The notes under the pieces are model-generated. The model made no database searches. It worked only from the letters and a program-made list of their open reading frames with translations, and was not told the origin of the DNA. Both the position numbers and the translations under genes were made by a program. Below, piece after piece: positions 37,260 to 50,085 of a stretch of DNA of 64,000 bases. Every line of letters starts with the position of its first letter. Position 1 is the first letter of the stretch. This stretch comes from Eulemur rufifrons (Eukaryota; Chordata; Mammalia; Primates; Lemuridae): the NCBI RefSeq assembly GCF_041146395.1, contig NC_090989.1, positions 249,478,843 through 249,542,842 of the forward strand, given 5' to 3'.

Positions 37260-38160
37260 CTCCCACCTTCACAGGAAAAAGTGGACAAAATGAAAATCAA
37301 TGTATTTCGTGGACCTATCAGAAAACTTTATATGCAGGGCAAAATGCCACCTCTGAATCAGGCAAAACAGGCAAATCCAAAGAGTAATAGCTAAAATATA
37401 ATTACCTGGTACATTTTCAACTAGAATCATAAGCTGGTAAAAACATATAAATAGCAGTTTTGATGAATAACTGGAGGCATGACTGTAGACGAGCTTGAGA
37501 ATGAGATACTCCTAGAATCCCACACTTTATTGGGTTTAACATATAGAAAACCCACTAGATTCTCAAGGTGAAGATCCCAAAATTATCCTATATGGTATGA
37601 CAAGGAAGGGAAAGAATAATTCTTCTGAAATACACCCAGAGACTTCTCCACAGCAAGTTCTCCTCTACTAGAGGAGAGGCTTTGCTAGAGCCTGTCCCAG
37701 AGCCAGGGGGGAGAGGAATTCGTCTCATACCAGTGCCATCTAGCCTTCCTATCCCACCTAGGATGGGGAGACACTATACAAGAAAAAAATCTTGTGAAGG
37801 GCGCAGGCCAGAGACAGACCCACAAAGACACTAAGATTTAAATGAAAGATTATAAAATGCACACTCTCATATCTTATCAGACAACCAACAGGAGTTCAGT
37901 ATAATAATACCAGACTGTAGCTGAAAAAGCTCTAAGACAGAGACATTATCAGGAGCAATACATAGGGAAGCCCAAGTCAAGAGGGGAGAGCAAAGCCATA
38001 CTAGAATAATTAGAAGTCTCTGGAACATATCACTACAGCAAGCATTAAACAAAGCCCACTCCTAGCCATATTAAGATAAACCTTATATATTAGAGCCCTG
38101 TTTACATTAGCTCATGATAAAATATGTCTGGCTTTTGACAAAAAAAATAAGACCCATCAA
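37260..38160 (+). repeat. L1M 5' UTR-type sequence, second copy
   Basis: It is homologous to 34.44-35.17 kb and placed directly upstream of an L1M ORF1 relic, as expected for an L1M 5' UTR. It is less AT-rich than the flanks. No promoter activity is implied. Confidence 0.6.
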
Positions 38161-38199
38161 GTCAAGAAAAAAACATAGTCATCATAACCTAGATGTTGA

Positions 38200-38830
38200 A
38201 ATTATCCTAGAGAAAATTTAAAAGAACTATGCTTAACATGTTAAGAACTCTAATGGAAAGTAAAATAGACAACATTCCCAAACAGATGGGTAATATAAGG
38301 AAAGATGGAAATTCTAAGAAAGGATCTAAATGAAATGCTAGAAATCAAAAAATACCATGACAGAAATGAAAAAGGACTTCAGTGGGCTCATCAATAGACT
38401 TAACATGGCCAAAGAAATAGTAAGTGAGCTTGAAGATCGGTTAATAAAAACTTTGTAAATTGAAATGCAAAGAGAAAGAATAATGGAAAAGAGCTGAGAT
38501 CTAAGAACTAGGGATAATTTCAAAGGATATACTATCTATACTACTGGAATAAGAGAAGATAAAATAGTGAAGCAAAAGAAATATTTGAATATTTTGAATA
38601 ATTGCCAAAAAAAAATTCTAAACTTAATTGCAGACACCAAATATCCAAAAAAGTATACCTAGGCATATCATATTCAAACTACAGAAAACCAAAGACAAAG
38701 AAAACTGTTGAAAGAAGACAGAAAAAAAATTACCTATAGAAGAACAAGGATAACAATTTATAGGAGACTTCTCATTAGACATCATGCAACATCCTACAAA
38801 ACTCCTACACATGGAAGGAAAATAAACCTA
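38200..38830 (+). repeat. L1M ORF1 relic
   Basis: ACAGATGGGTAATATAAGGA, GATGGAAATTCTAAGAAAGG, AAATGCTAGAAATCAAAAAA, GGGCTCATCAATAGACTTAA, then CCTAGGCATATCATATTCAA and CTACAGAAAACCAAAGACAA follow L1M ORF1 through the coiled coil and beyond. Frameshifts and stops break it. Confidence 0.88.
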
Positions 38831-38952
38831 TAGGCAAAAGTAGTTTTTTATTTGTTTCAATCAATATTTCAAATTTAAACAAAATGACCTGTTCCACTTC
38901 TACACTTACAAAACTTCTATCTTCCATTATGTACTAAACAAAAGAATTGAAC

Positions 38953-38954
<2 letters not shown>

Positions 38955-38984
<30 letters not shown>
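38955..38984. repeat. (AC)n microsatellite
   Basis: About fifteen uninterrupted AC units. Confidence 0.97.
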
Positions 38985-38986
<2 letters not shown>

Positions 38987-39090
38987 CAAGCTCCAATAAG
39001 AAAAAATACCACCAGCAGAAAGGGAACTTTATTTCACAATTAAATAAACTCAACAAGATTTCCTCTTCCATTGGATCTTTATCCTGAATA

Positions 39091-40105
39091 CAATTGATTC
39101 TCCTTATTGGTGGATTCCATATTTGTGAAGTTGTCTAATCACTAAAATGTATTTATAACTTCTACAGCTATTTTTAGACATGCACAGAGTGGGGAAAAAT
39201 GTGAATCATTCTATGCACATGTTCCCAGATGAGGTTGACAAGGCAACACTTTGCCTTTTTGTTTCAGCTCTCAGATTCTAAATATGTGTCCTTTTTGCAG
39301 TCTATTCAGTGCCATGTTTTTCACATTGTTGTGCTTTTTGTTGATTTTGCTATTTACAATGGTCCCTCAAGTGTAGTGCTGAAGTGCCGTCTAGTGTTCC
39401 TAACTACAAGAAGGATGTGATGAGCTTCACAGAGAAAATATGTGTATTAGACAAGCTTTGTTCAGGAATGAATTATAGTGCTGTTGGCTGTGAGTTCAAT
39501 GTTAATGAAACAATACTATGGTACATTCAGAGAAAGGAAGAGGAAATGTGAGGCTGCCTTAAAAAGTGCTAAAGTAACATTTATAGTGCTTAGTGAATTT
39601 ATGGAAAATATGGAAAAGGGGCTAAATCTGTAAATTCGTGAGATGATGAGATGATGACATTTTTTAAGTATATTTAAACAGCATTATGGTGAGATTGAAA
39701 GCCAAAAGAATTCAGTCACATTATCTAGGTTAGTAAAATATTAAACCTTTCTCCACTAGGCCTAGCTGGCTCACACTTTTCAAAAGGCAATATGGTGTGA
39801 AAAATGTTAAATTTACAGGTGAGAAAGGTTCTTCAGATCAGGAAACTACAGAAGATTTTTAATACCTGCTAAGTGTTATACAGGAACATGGTTTCGTGGA
39901 AGAGCAGCCCAGCTTGCTTTACAAGGATATTGGAAATCAAACCTTATAATGCAAATGGTGTTTCAGTTGACAAAAATGTTGTGACCAGAGGCTTGCAAGA
40001 ACCTAATCTTGTATTTCCCCTTGAATTAATAGTTCAGTATTCACTAATTCAGTATTAATGGTGACTTTATGTACCATCACCCCTGCAAATAACAAGACTC
40101 AACTG
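39091..40105 (+). mobile_element. Tigger3/Tigger7-like DNA transposon, internally deleted
   Basis: CAATTGATTCTCCTTATTGG at the left and AATAACAAGACTCAACTG at the right are inverted copies, and TA borders both sides. Inside, one frame reads KCSAEVPSSVP and, downstream, EKICVLDKLCSGMNYSAVG, an N-terminal CENP-B-like helix-turn-helix of a Tigger transposase. The catalytic core is missing. At about 1.0 kb it is a shortened derivative. I am sure of the Tigger group and not of the subfamily number. Confidence 0.9.
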
Positions 40106-41615
40106 TACATATTTGGCTGTATTTAACCCTTTGCAGTACTAGACAATAAAATAGTCTTCTGTGCTTTAATCAGAAACTTGATTTTTCCATGATTAAATCT
40201 GTTGGATTATCCTAATTGAAGCATGTTTTACATTAAACGGATTATATTTATTAATAGATTTGTTGTTGAAAAAATAAACTAAATGGCTATATATAGTCCT
40301 TCAGGGATAAACCATTTGTATTGAAACAAGATATTTCTAGTATTCAACTTGACAATAACAGACCATTTCTCTGGCTTTAAATTCAGTGCAATATCACAGA
40401 CATTTATGAGTATTTAATTATTTTCACTTATATTGAGTTAGTACTGTAATGAGGTCTGCCAATAAAATGGGGGACAAAGCAAAGAGGACGTAAGGTTTTG
40501 TGCATTATAAATAGGCAAAATCTGCCACGGCTTAGCTATTCCAAAGGATGATACTCTAGATTTTTTTCAGATTTCTATAGAAATGGATGATCAACTGTGG
40601 TTTTGGTATGCATGTTTTGCTTGTTCTGATTTTTAAAATAAATGAATGGTTTTGTATTTTCTGACAAGAGATCTTGTTGTTATTGATTCCCTCGTTTGAC
40701 CATTCATTTTGCATTATATATTCAACACTTTCTAATGCTTATGATTTATGAACCCTAGTCTAAATTAAAGCTATTTATCTGAAATATGTCCTGTCTTCCA
40801 GAAAAATTAATTGTGTCTCCAGAAAGAAATCTCATATATACAAAGATCCCCTTTTTTTCCTGACACCTCCAGAGAGTACAAAGACTTTTTCAATCTGTGA
40901 GAAGAATAAAGAACAATGTGCAGATAGAAAAACAATTTTAAACTCTAGTCCTTCTACCAATTCAGAAATTTTATAGGAAACTCCTGAACATCAGAAGTAA
41001 ACATGCATTTCTGAGATTACTTCCCTCCATGACAGCATTTGCCTGAATAAAATTCAAACTCATGAAAGCAGAAACTTCCTAGTCTTCACAAAATGGTAAA
41101 GTTAGAAGTTAAGATAAATATATCTATGTCAGTCTCAAAGTTTTATAGAATATCAATGATTTCCAGGAATATTTTCTCAACCAAGTAAGGGGAAAATGAC
41201 AGAATTTATATAAAAATGATTTCTTTTTCATGGCACCCTATGGATAAGTGTTTCTAACCCAGATTATGCCAGATAATATAGAGAACTCACTCACCCTAAG
41301 AACATAGATGTTTTGGAGCAGATGAGAGGAGCAAGTGATAGGGAGGGAGAGTAGTAGAAGTTATTCTGTTATATTTTTCCACCATCAATTTTCAGAAATA
41401 TGACATTTATATTCCTTATATAACCATGGTTTGTGTACACCATGATTTCCTTCAAGGACTTAATACAGTATAGTTTTAGTTATTTACTTTTGCTAAATGA
41501 GCATGCATACATAATGATATTCATGATAATTGATAGGTTCATTCATCATGATTAGTTACTATTTGATAAATAAGAATATCAAGAATGAGGAACACTTTGG
41601 TAGCTGTATTTGTTA
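40106..41615. other. Unassigned
   Basis: AT-rich, with no recognised repeat or gene. Confidence 0.45.
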
Positions 41616-42240
41616 GGATTCTCTCAGACACAGACCACTAAGCATGATCCAATAAATTATAGGAATGGATTAGACCTCACGTGATTGTGGGTGTTGGTTA
41701 AGCAGCCTATATAACTCTGCTATTTCTGAGTCTGGTACAAGATCTGAGGTTAGCAGGGCTGGCAGTTGGGAATGGACATGATATGAGAGAAAGCAAGGGC
41801 AAAATAAAACAAAATAGAACCCCATGAGGATAAATGAACCCATGAGAAAAAACTAAAACTAGCATCTTTCTCTGGAATTCTGAATTGGTTACTAGTTGCC
41901 TCCAGGTCTTCAAGTTGAATGACCCACAGAAAAGCTGGTGCCACCATCATATACCTGCACTGGAACCTAGCTCAGGACTTTACAAAGCTACAGTAGGAGG
42001 TCCACAGTTGCTGGAGGAGCTACAGGCCCAGCTGCCAACAACGTGAACTGACCCATTCTTGACCACATGTGTGAACTGCAGCATTGAATATCCCTGCACT
42101 GACCTTACTTAAGAGGACATGATTGCTGCTTTCATTCCAAGTTGCAAATTTTGGGCCAATTTCTCATCCCTCATCCACATTCATGTAAGGAAGGGAATTC
42201 CAGTAAATGAATTTCCAGTTTACCTAAATTGACATAATAT
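41616..42240. repeat. Probable ancient interspersed repeat, family not named
   Basis: The start (TATTTGTTAGGATTCTCTCA, then ACGTGATTGTGGG) resembles a repeat that opens with GTTAGGATTC and contains CACGTGATTATGG. The end (TGACATAATATAATTTAAAG) also looks like its terminus. I cannot name it with confidence. Confidence 0.35.
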
Positions 42241-42977
42241 AATTTAAAGCTACCACAATAATATCTTGTTTCCTAAATTTTATAATATACTATGTTCAGC
42301 CTAATTTTTCTTATCCACCTTCAGTATTCTTAAGATATTATTCAAGCCAGTTTGAGTCACTGTATTTCTGACTCAATAAAACATTTACAGCTATTATAAT
42401 AATTTTATAAGAAACACTCTAATTACTCTTGCTAGCCATGCAAATGTAATTCCTTTCTAGATATAAAAATTTTAATCAAATACCACATATTTTTATATAT
42501 TTGCAAAATTAAAAGAATTTAAATATATAGAGATCTTTTTCACTTTAACATTATGTTGTAGTATTTTCTTATGAAAATAAAATGACTTGAAAATATGGCT
42601 TAATACTCTCAATATTACTTTGTAATTATGTAGTATAATTTTCTTAACAAATTATGTAAATTTAGAGTATTTCCAATGCTTAATATTGTAAGCAATGATG
42701 CCATGAACAGGTTTTTGCACAAATATACACATGAATATTTGATTGTTTTTTGTTTTCTTAAAATACATTTACAAATATTGAATTACTCAACTAAACAGTC
42801 TTGAAAATATTGATTGCTTTTATCACCCTTAATAAGTGTTTTAGAGAGTCTTGTTAAGTATTTCTTCTGATAAATATAACCAAGCTGTCAAATGTTTATC
42901 AAATTTGAAGTGTTAGTACTACTCTGACTCACTTAAATGTGTATCTTTTAGGCTTCTAAACTTTCCCCACGTATCAC
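42241..42977. other. AT-rich sequence, nothing recognised
   Basis: No supported feature. Confidence 0.5.
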
Positions 42978-42990
42978 CCATATATCTTTT

Positions 42991-43280
42991 TTTTTTTTTT
43001 AAGACAGGTTCTACCTCTGTCACCCAGGACTAAAGTGCAGTGGCTCAATCATAGCTCACTGCAACCTCAAACTACTGGACTCAAGCAATCCTCCTGTCTC
43101 AGTCTCCTGATTAGCTGGGGCTACAGGTGTGTGCCACCATGCCTGGCTAATTTTTGTGTTTTTTGTAGAGAAAGGTCTCAGTCTTGCTCAGGTTGGTCTC
43201 AAACTCCTGGCCTCAAGCAGTCCTCCCACCTTGGTCTCCCAAATTGCTAGGATTACAGGTATGAGCCACTACATCCGGCC
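42991..43280 (-). mobile_element. Alu SINE, antisense (older type)
   Basis: Reverse-complement Alu, poly(T) at the left, ending ACTACATCCGGCC. CCATATATCTTTT flanks it at 42978-42990 and 43281-43293. It lacks the strepsirrhine-type extra segment. Confidence 0.97.
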
Positions 43281-43293
43281 CCATATATCTTTT

Positions 43294-43699
43294 AATAGGA
43301 ATTTGTTTTTTGATTTGTCAAATCTTTCTGTCCTCAGGACCCTTGTTCTATTTATAGGTGTCCTAATATTTTGGCATCAAGTTCATTGTTACTTTCACCT
43401 CTGTTGAGTATGTCCAAGAATTTTCTAAATTTTTTCTGATGTTAATTTTCATTTGCTTGAACTTTCCCTTTGAGACTTCACTATGATGCTCTCATTTACT
43501 TATTCTGAAAGCTTATTATTATATATGGCTACAAAGACACATAAATAAATGTATATATACATGACTTGATTTATTTTTGACATAAAGAGATGTTTTGTGT
43601 TGTTTATTTGAATTCAGCAATCTTAATTTTCTATATTTTTTTCTCATTTTCCCCAATACTTATAAAAAACTTTGTCCAATTGAGAAATGACAAATTAAA
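43294..43699. other. Unassigned
   Basis: AT-rich. Nothing recognised. Confidence 0.45.
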
Positions 43700-43796
43700 A
43701 ACAAAAGGAAGAAAAGAAAGGAGGAAAGAAGAAAGGAAAGAAGGAAGGAAGGAAAGGATGGAGAGAGGGTGGGATGAAGGGAGGGAGAGGAAAAAA
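43700..43796. repeat. Homopurine (GGAA/GAAA)n tract
   Basis: Nearly pure A/G for about 95 bases (AAGGAAGAAAAGAAAGGAGG and similar), with GATGG interruptions. The serine/leucine-rich open frame on the opposite strand is produced by this tract. Confidence 0.9.
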
Positions 43797-44859
43797 ATCC
43801 ACGTTTCTTCGTAACTATATATTCTCATTTTTGTATTCAGTGCTCTGAGGCATGTGATTCTTCCATAATGTGGAATGTGGAAGCTCGTTGTCCAATTCAA
43901 GGGCTGAAACCTCTTTACGTCTTTACCTTCATTATTCAGGTGCTCGGGGGTTAATCTATGTCATGAAGTGAAATTGACAGGGCAGCTGCTGTTTTACTTA
44001 TTCCAAAATCATCAAGATTAGAGTTAATGGAACTTGCTTTCAGAATCTGAAAATATTTTTAAATTTATCTCTTTTTTCCCCCCCTCTGTATTGTATAGCC
44101 ATTTTGAAGTACAATGAGAGAATCTCAGTCAGAAACTACTAATCAAATGCCATATAACTACTTTTAGCTTCTTCCATTACGAGACCCCATAAATTTGCCC
44201 ATTTATTCTTTACACTGTCAGTCCATAGGAAATCTCTAAACAATGGTTTTATATGCTACATTATGTAAAGGAGCTAGAACAAAGCAATAAAAACAAATTT
44301 AGACTGCAATTCCTGCTAAGATCAGGGTGCCCTTTATAAAATAATGTATTTTTTAGTATAAAGGGGGTATACATTTATTGTAGAAAATCTCTAAAAATGC
44401 ATAAAACTAAAAAAACCCCACAGTTCCACTTTCTAACAAAGTATATTTGACATATTTCTTTCAAGTATTTTTATTCATATATTTTATATAGTCATGCATG
44501 CACACATACACATACTGATAAAATATATTTTCAGATTACAAAAGCAGGACATACACAAAATAGAAAATTTGGAAATATCAGTAAAGTAAAAACAAGTAAT
44601 TCTTAATTTAATATACATTTATATATACATATATATCAACCTTTGTACATATTGTATATTAAGTATGTTATTAAACTCTATTCTTTCTTTACATTTTCTT
44701 CTTAACCAATGTAAATCTCATAATTACACTAACTCATTTGCTAATATTCTAAAATTTTTGTTCCTTTGTTTTCTTTGTTATACTCCTTAAATATTTGCAA
44801 GTCTCTTGCATCTTTAAAAACTAAGTTGTTTTATAATAATTTCAACCCCAGTTACAATC
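43797..44859. other. Unassigned
   Basis: AT-rich, with TATA-type low complexity near 44.60 kb. No gene or named repeat. Confidence 0.45.
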
Positions 44860-45340
44860 TTGTCTTGCTTCTTCCCTTTATAGCCACATTTCTGAAAGTG
44901 TTTTACTCGTACCATTCCCTCTCCCTCTATTCTTCCTCAACTAATTCCAGTTTATTTCTAACTCTCCAGCAGATCACCAGAACTACTCTCACACAAGTCA
45001 CCAGAGTTCCATGTTGATAAAGATAGTATTTTTCTGTACAATCTTACATTAACTCCCAGTGGCCTTGACCACACACCTTCCTTAATTACAAGTGGCCTTT
45101 GACAGACTGACCTTCTTCTTCTCTTTAAAACATACTTCTGCTTCAGCCTTGGTGGAATCACATGCTCCTACTATTTCCTTTCTCTCTGACCACCCCTTTT
45201 CAGGCATCTTTGCTGACTCATCTGCACATTTTATGTTGGGAAAAGAACCCTAAACTCTTTTCACTCTTTCTTCTCCTTCTAGTCAATCTCAGCCACACAT
45301 TTATTTGGAAATTCCACTTACAGACTGGATGATTCCCATA
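44860..45340 (+). repeat. L2/L3 (CR1-clade) LINE, reverse-transcriptase relic
   Basis: CTCCCTCTATTCTTCCTCAA, the AACTACTCTCACACAAGTCAC stretch, AGTGGCCTTTGACAGACTGA and CTCTCTGACCACCCC follow the LINE segment for ...LTKVTND...FDTVDHSLLLETL...YLSDR. The FDRL-like residues mark the start of the reverse-transcriptase core. Many stops are present. Confidence 0.65.
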
Positions 45341-48012
45341 TATTTATAGTTTGCTCACCCCTTCTTCTCTGTTCAATTATATTATATTTACCTGATTAAA
45401 TTTTTTACTGGGAGCAGAGTAAACAATTCTTGATAATCTATTCCCATGCAACACAGTTTTCTGCACATTTTGATTCCTGAGTTTTCAATCACCTTTCTTT
45501 CTCCTGGAGCATGTTTTCAAGTTTTGTTTGTTTTTTGCCTGTTTCTAAGAATATAAAGCTCGTATATTTCTGAGTACTTACATATATGAGCACGTATTTC
45601 ATATGCCTTCAAAAATAAAAGACCATTTCAATCTGTTATCTTTTTTGTTTCTGAGATGCGCAAATAAATTTTCTTAATCTTATAATGCAATATTTTTGAA
45701 GGTTTTATGCTAGAAAAAGTGCAAATAATAAATGACTGAAAGAATTCACTGGATTAACTCATTACTTTCTTCCCAGCAGTAGTGTCATGTTGAAAAAAAA
45801 AAAAGTGCCAGTATTAAAGTCCTCATGAAACTTGCTCCCCCTCACACACACATTCTACCTTCACACAAATATCTGTGAGTGATGGAGGGGCACAGGAAAC
45901 TTCACTGAGAAGTAGCTCTGCAATGATGCCCAACGCAGGCCTAGTTACAGCTATTTGAAGTCTCTGTGGGACATAGGAAGTTCATAGATAAAGCAGTTTT
46001 CTAATACCAGGTCATTGTTTTAAATGATTTACCAGTAAGTAATTCTAGGAAAGACTTCAGTTACAAAGAAGCAGTGTTTCTCAGCTTCCTCTCCAAAAAA
46101 CACAAAATTGATAATTAGATTTGGTCCTTGGTATAGGGTTTCCAAACAAGCAGAAAGAATATAAATGAAGAGAGAATTTGCTGTTGAACTCAGCCTTGGC
46201 TTCCAGCCAACTTATGACACTGAATTGATAACAAAATTTGATCATCCTTTTTTCCAGATTAAGTTAGAGGAGGACTTTAATATTATTATAGTTAAAAGCA
46301 AGTTTTCTAAGAAAAATTGTGTGAAAATAATTTGGAAAATACACCAGAAAAATATCAATCTCTCTTTTCAAATAAGAAAGTGTCAATAAAAAACTCAAAC
46401 ATAGGAATATGACAAAAGGATTTACATATAGAATTAAACTATAAAAATAAATTGTTATATAGCCAAAAGAAAAAGTATGAATATTTTATTTAAAAATATT
46501 AGAGGGAGATATCAGTCTTAGTATATATTTTATAATCTCATAGATTTTAAATGAACACTGAACTCCACTTGAGATCAAGCATGAGTACTATATTAATATC
46601 TATACCCATATCTATAGCCATGTATACCTATGTCTGTACCTATATCTATTTCTATGAATGTACCTACCATTTTCTCTCTTTATATATCTGAAAAGTTACA
46701 GAAAGAATGTAAGAAAACAAATATAATAACATAAAATAGTTAACCTCACAAGCATTATAGAGGAGAAGTACTATAGAAAATATAAACACAGTGAAGTAAA
46801 TTTTGAGAAATTCTAAACAAAGATGAGGAGGTAAATTCATTTAGAGCTTTAGAGAAGTTATAAAATTTAAACAATGTACATTCAATATTTGGATAAAAAG
46901 GATAGAAGAAGAGAATAAATAGGAAGCCAATTGGAAGTTGTGGTATAACAGAACCCTTTCCTAAGCTGAAGAAAGGCTGGAATCTCCATATTAGAGACAT
47001 TTGCAATTTTTATGAAAAAGAAGTTGACATGAGGAAGAACATTTTTATATCTTTAACTTTTGTTTTGTTTTTGTTTTATTGACATTTTGTGTCTTTTCTT
47101 GATATTTTAAAAGTAGAGAATCTCATAAACACCAAAGCTTAATAAAAAAAAAACTATTAATAATAATTCATGTTATCTACAAAGAGGAATAGAATTAGGT
47201 TGTTTACAGAATTATTCTGTATAATATTGAATCCCAGCGGATGAATGAACAACAATCATAAAGTTTTATAGTAAAGTAAATGGGCCTACAGTTTCTTTAA
47301 TTATCCAATCTGTCTTTCACTTATCAAGGCAGCTGAAAGGCGTTCTCAGATACATTATGCAAAGACTCAAAGGAATGCCAGCCATAATCTTTCCTAATCT
47401 TTTATAGCAAAGAAATGCTATTAAAAATAACATCTACATGCTTTCAAATTACTTGCTTTTTCTACTAAACCAAATCTGCCTCCTAAAAAGATAAAAATAG
47501 AAGTTGAGGGGCGAAGGGTTAAGCAAAAACTAGAACTGAGTGGAAATGAGGTTAAATGGGCAGCAGTGTGAGAAACAGTGGGAGGCTGCATAATTCCTTG
47601 TCATGCAAGCTGTGTATTTTTATACTATAGTTTGACACTTTTTCCACATTTCAATTTGCATGACTTTGGGAGAATTAATTTAATGAAAAAGCATATTTAA
47701 TCTTTCAAAAGAAGAAAAAAGCAATATTTATTTTTATTTCTCCATCCAAATATCACAGACTCTGCAGTGGCTAGAATCCAAATGAATACTTTAAGTAAAT
47801 AACACTGTAAATCTTTCAATAAATATAAGTTCTTTAGAACTTTAAGGCAAATAGTGTGGTTTCCAGAATTATATTGCAGTTGGAGAGAAGTAACTCATTT
47901 TCCTCCAAGATGGTTGATGAGCTTCTACTTTATGCATTAATATTTCTCTGCTGCCCTGACATATTCACTGGAGATATTTGTTGGAATAGTAACTATCAGA
48001 ATATTTGAGTTT
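45341..48012. other. Unassigned, long repeat-poor stretch
   Basis: About 2.7 kb in which I see no recent insertion. A degenerate TATCTA-type run lies at about 46.60-46.67 kb. The 47.28-47.95 kb part is less simple in sequence than its surroundings and could be old unique DNA. No coding frame is convincing. Confidence 0.45.
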
Positions 48013-48038
48013 TGTGTGTGTGTGCGTATGTGTGTGTA
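48013..48038. repeat. (TG)n microsatellite, interrupted
   Basis: TG units with a CGTA interruption. Confidence 0.85.
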
Positions 48039-48317
48039 TTTGCTGCTTTATTTCATTACATTTTTTAACCTTTCTTAATTTAGAAGTTTTCTGAGATATA
48101 ATGCTCAGTATGTCAATTATTTATATCATCAATGATGCTAATACTAACATTCTCTTATTTTTCCTTAATGCTATGGTTTGAAAGGCATCTCTGAATTCAA
48201 AATACATGCATGTTCTCCTATTTCTTTTAATGTTTAATGCTAATAGTTAATTTTTAAGCAAGCCTATTGTAGACAAACTATTCTGTTGGAAACAAATAAC
48301 TGTAATATACATGTATT

Positions 48318-48515
48318 TATTAATTGCTCACCATTTGCTTTGTTTGGAAGCTTTGCATGCATTATCTCATTTAAGCATTTCTTAGGTGATTATTATTATT
48401 AGCCCTATTTTATAAGTAATACACTGTGGCTTAGAGAGATTAAGTAACTACCTAAGGCCACACTGAAAGACAGTTTGAGTTAAAACATTGCCATAGACTT
48501 TATGCTCATTCCTGT
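48318..48515 (-). repeat. MIR SINE, antisense
   Basis: TGCATGCATTATCTCATTTAA, ATTATTATTAGCCCTATTTT, GTGGCTTAGAGAGATTAAGT and CTAAGGCCACACTGAAAG are the reverse complement of the MIR 3' half and core, in order. Confidence 0.9.
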
Positions 48516-49885
48516 AATTTTCATCTCTGGCTTGTTTATTTTGGAATATTTCTGAGCCAGATTTTATTCTTTTAAATTCATTTTTATATTTTATATAAGC
48601 ATAAAATATTTTATGTAAACAAAATATATACTTATGTTTTATATTTACTTAATTCAGAATGACATACGTACTTTTGTTTTTATAATTACAGAATTAGATT
48701 CAGGAAATAAAACAGCAATAATTGTATAAATTGTGTCAAAGACAACTAAAAGTGAAACAAAAATCTTCACTTACAATTGATTTGTGCTGTTCACCCACAG
48801 GATATGTTTTAAATGCTCAGGCTATTTCCAATGCCCTACTCTACCAGGCAAGCTAAGTGGCTATTTAACATACCACCAATCCAGCACTACTTAAAGAAGA
48901 CATATCCAGTAGTATGTTAAACCCAAAGATTTTATATAATTTTACATTTCAATATTTCATTTTTCTTTAAGAGGAGAGAGTTGAATTATAGACAGGAAAA
49001 AGAATACACTGGAACCAGTTGCATTTAGATCATAATCTTCTTCTTCCTCCTATTTTCTTAATCTAACATATCTTCTCCCTATTCTTCTTTTTCTTGTATT
49101 TTTTAGCCTTGGCAATGCCCTTTACTTCCATATAAGATTTTTCATTAGTCTGGCATGCAGTAAAATCTTTTTCTTATTTTTTTTTGTTTAAGCAGCCTCT
49201 TTTCACAATGTCTGCATGTTGTCTACACCAGTATTTTCCACCACATCTTCAGTTTCTTTGAAACATAGTCATTGGTTAGGCCCAAATGCTCTTGTTTAAT
49301 TTGGGAGTGATACTAAGAACAGAACACAAAGAATGCTACTGGGTGCACATGGATCCTTGTAATTCCTTTTTGTTTACCTTTCAAGAAGAATGTAGGTTTT
49401 CGCTTTGCTTTTCAAGAAAGTCCTTTTCAACTTCTCTACATTTGGTTTATTTTCCTTGGCAGACCTGGATTTCTCGAATCTGTATGATGACACCTGCCTC
49501 TTGGTTACTTAGGATCTCTTTGGCCACCTTTATTTATTTATTAAGAATTTTTGACACCTATACAATAAGTTTAAGAAGTTATATTTTCTGCAATAATTGG
49601 ATGAAATACTAATTGTACCATTTGCAATTTAGAAATACAACATTTAAATAGAATATTTTCTTAAAAATGTAAACATAACTCTGGAAAACTGACATGCCTT
49701 TGAAAACCTATAGTAGGCACACTATCCAAGGTTTATTTCCAATTCATAACTGCTTTTTTTAAAAACCTGTAAATTATTTTCTTTGTAAAAGGAATGGGAC
49801 ACGTACACATCTCCACAAAACAAAAATATCTAAGAACACTCTGAGGGAGACAGAGAGCCCCAGGGCCTGTTAGGAGAAACAGAGC
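48516..49885. other. Unassigned, includes a 108-codon chance frame at 49286-49612
   Basis: On the minus strand, 49.02-49.55 kb reads lysine-rich pieces (for example KAKKYKKKKNREK) that could be a decayed retropseudogene. I could not link them to a gene. The plus-strand open frame looks like its shadow. Confidence 0.35.
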
Positions 49886-50085
49886 CTAACCCTGGAGCTT
49901 GCAATGTATGATTGGAAAGAAGAAATAGACCAGAACAGAAACCACCAGGCCATTGCAGAATCCAGGGAAAAGATGACAGGATCTCAATATAATTTGGTAG
50001 AAATAGGAGGGGGAAGTTGATGGTTATAAAATGGAGATGTTTAGAAATAGAGTCTGTAAGATTTAGTTACCTCTGGTATTGATGG
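49886..50085 (+). repeat. Probable ancient LINE/repeat fragment, family not named
   Basis: GCCATTGCAGAATCCAGGGA, ATAGGAGGGGGAAGTTGATG and AAATGGAGATGTTTAGAAAT follow the order of a common ancient mammalian repeat (GCTATTGCAGTAGTCCAGG...GGAGATGGAGAGAAGTGG). I cannot assign the family. Confidence 0.4.

Noticed and set aside
43631..43900. Serine/leucine/proline-rich minus-strand frame resembling a signal peptide or membrane protein
   Set aside because: It is produced by the GGAA/GAAA homopurine tract read on the opposite strand.
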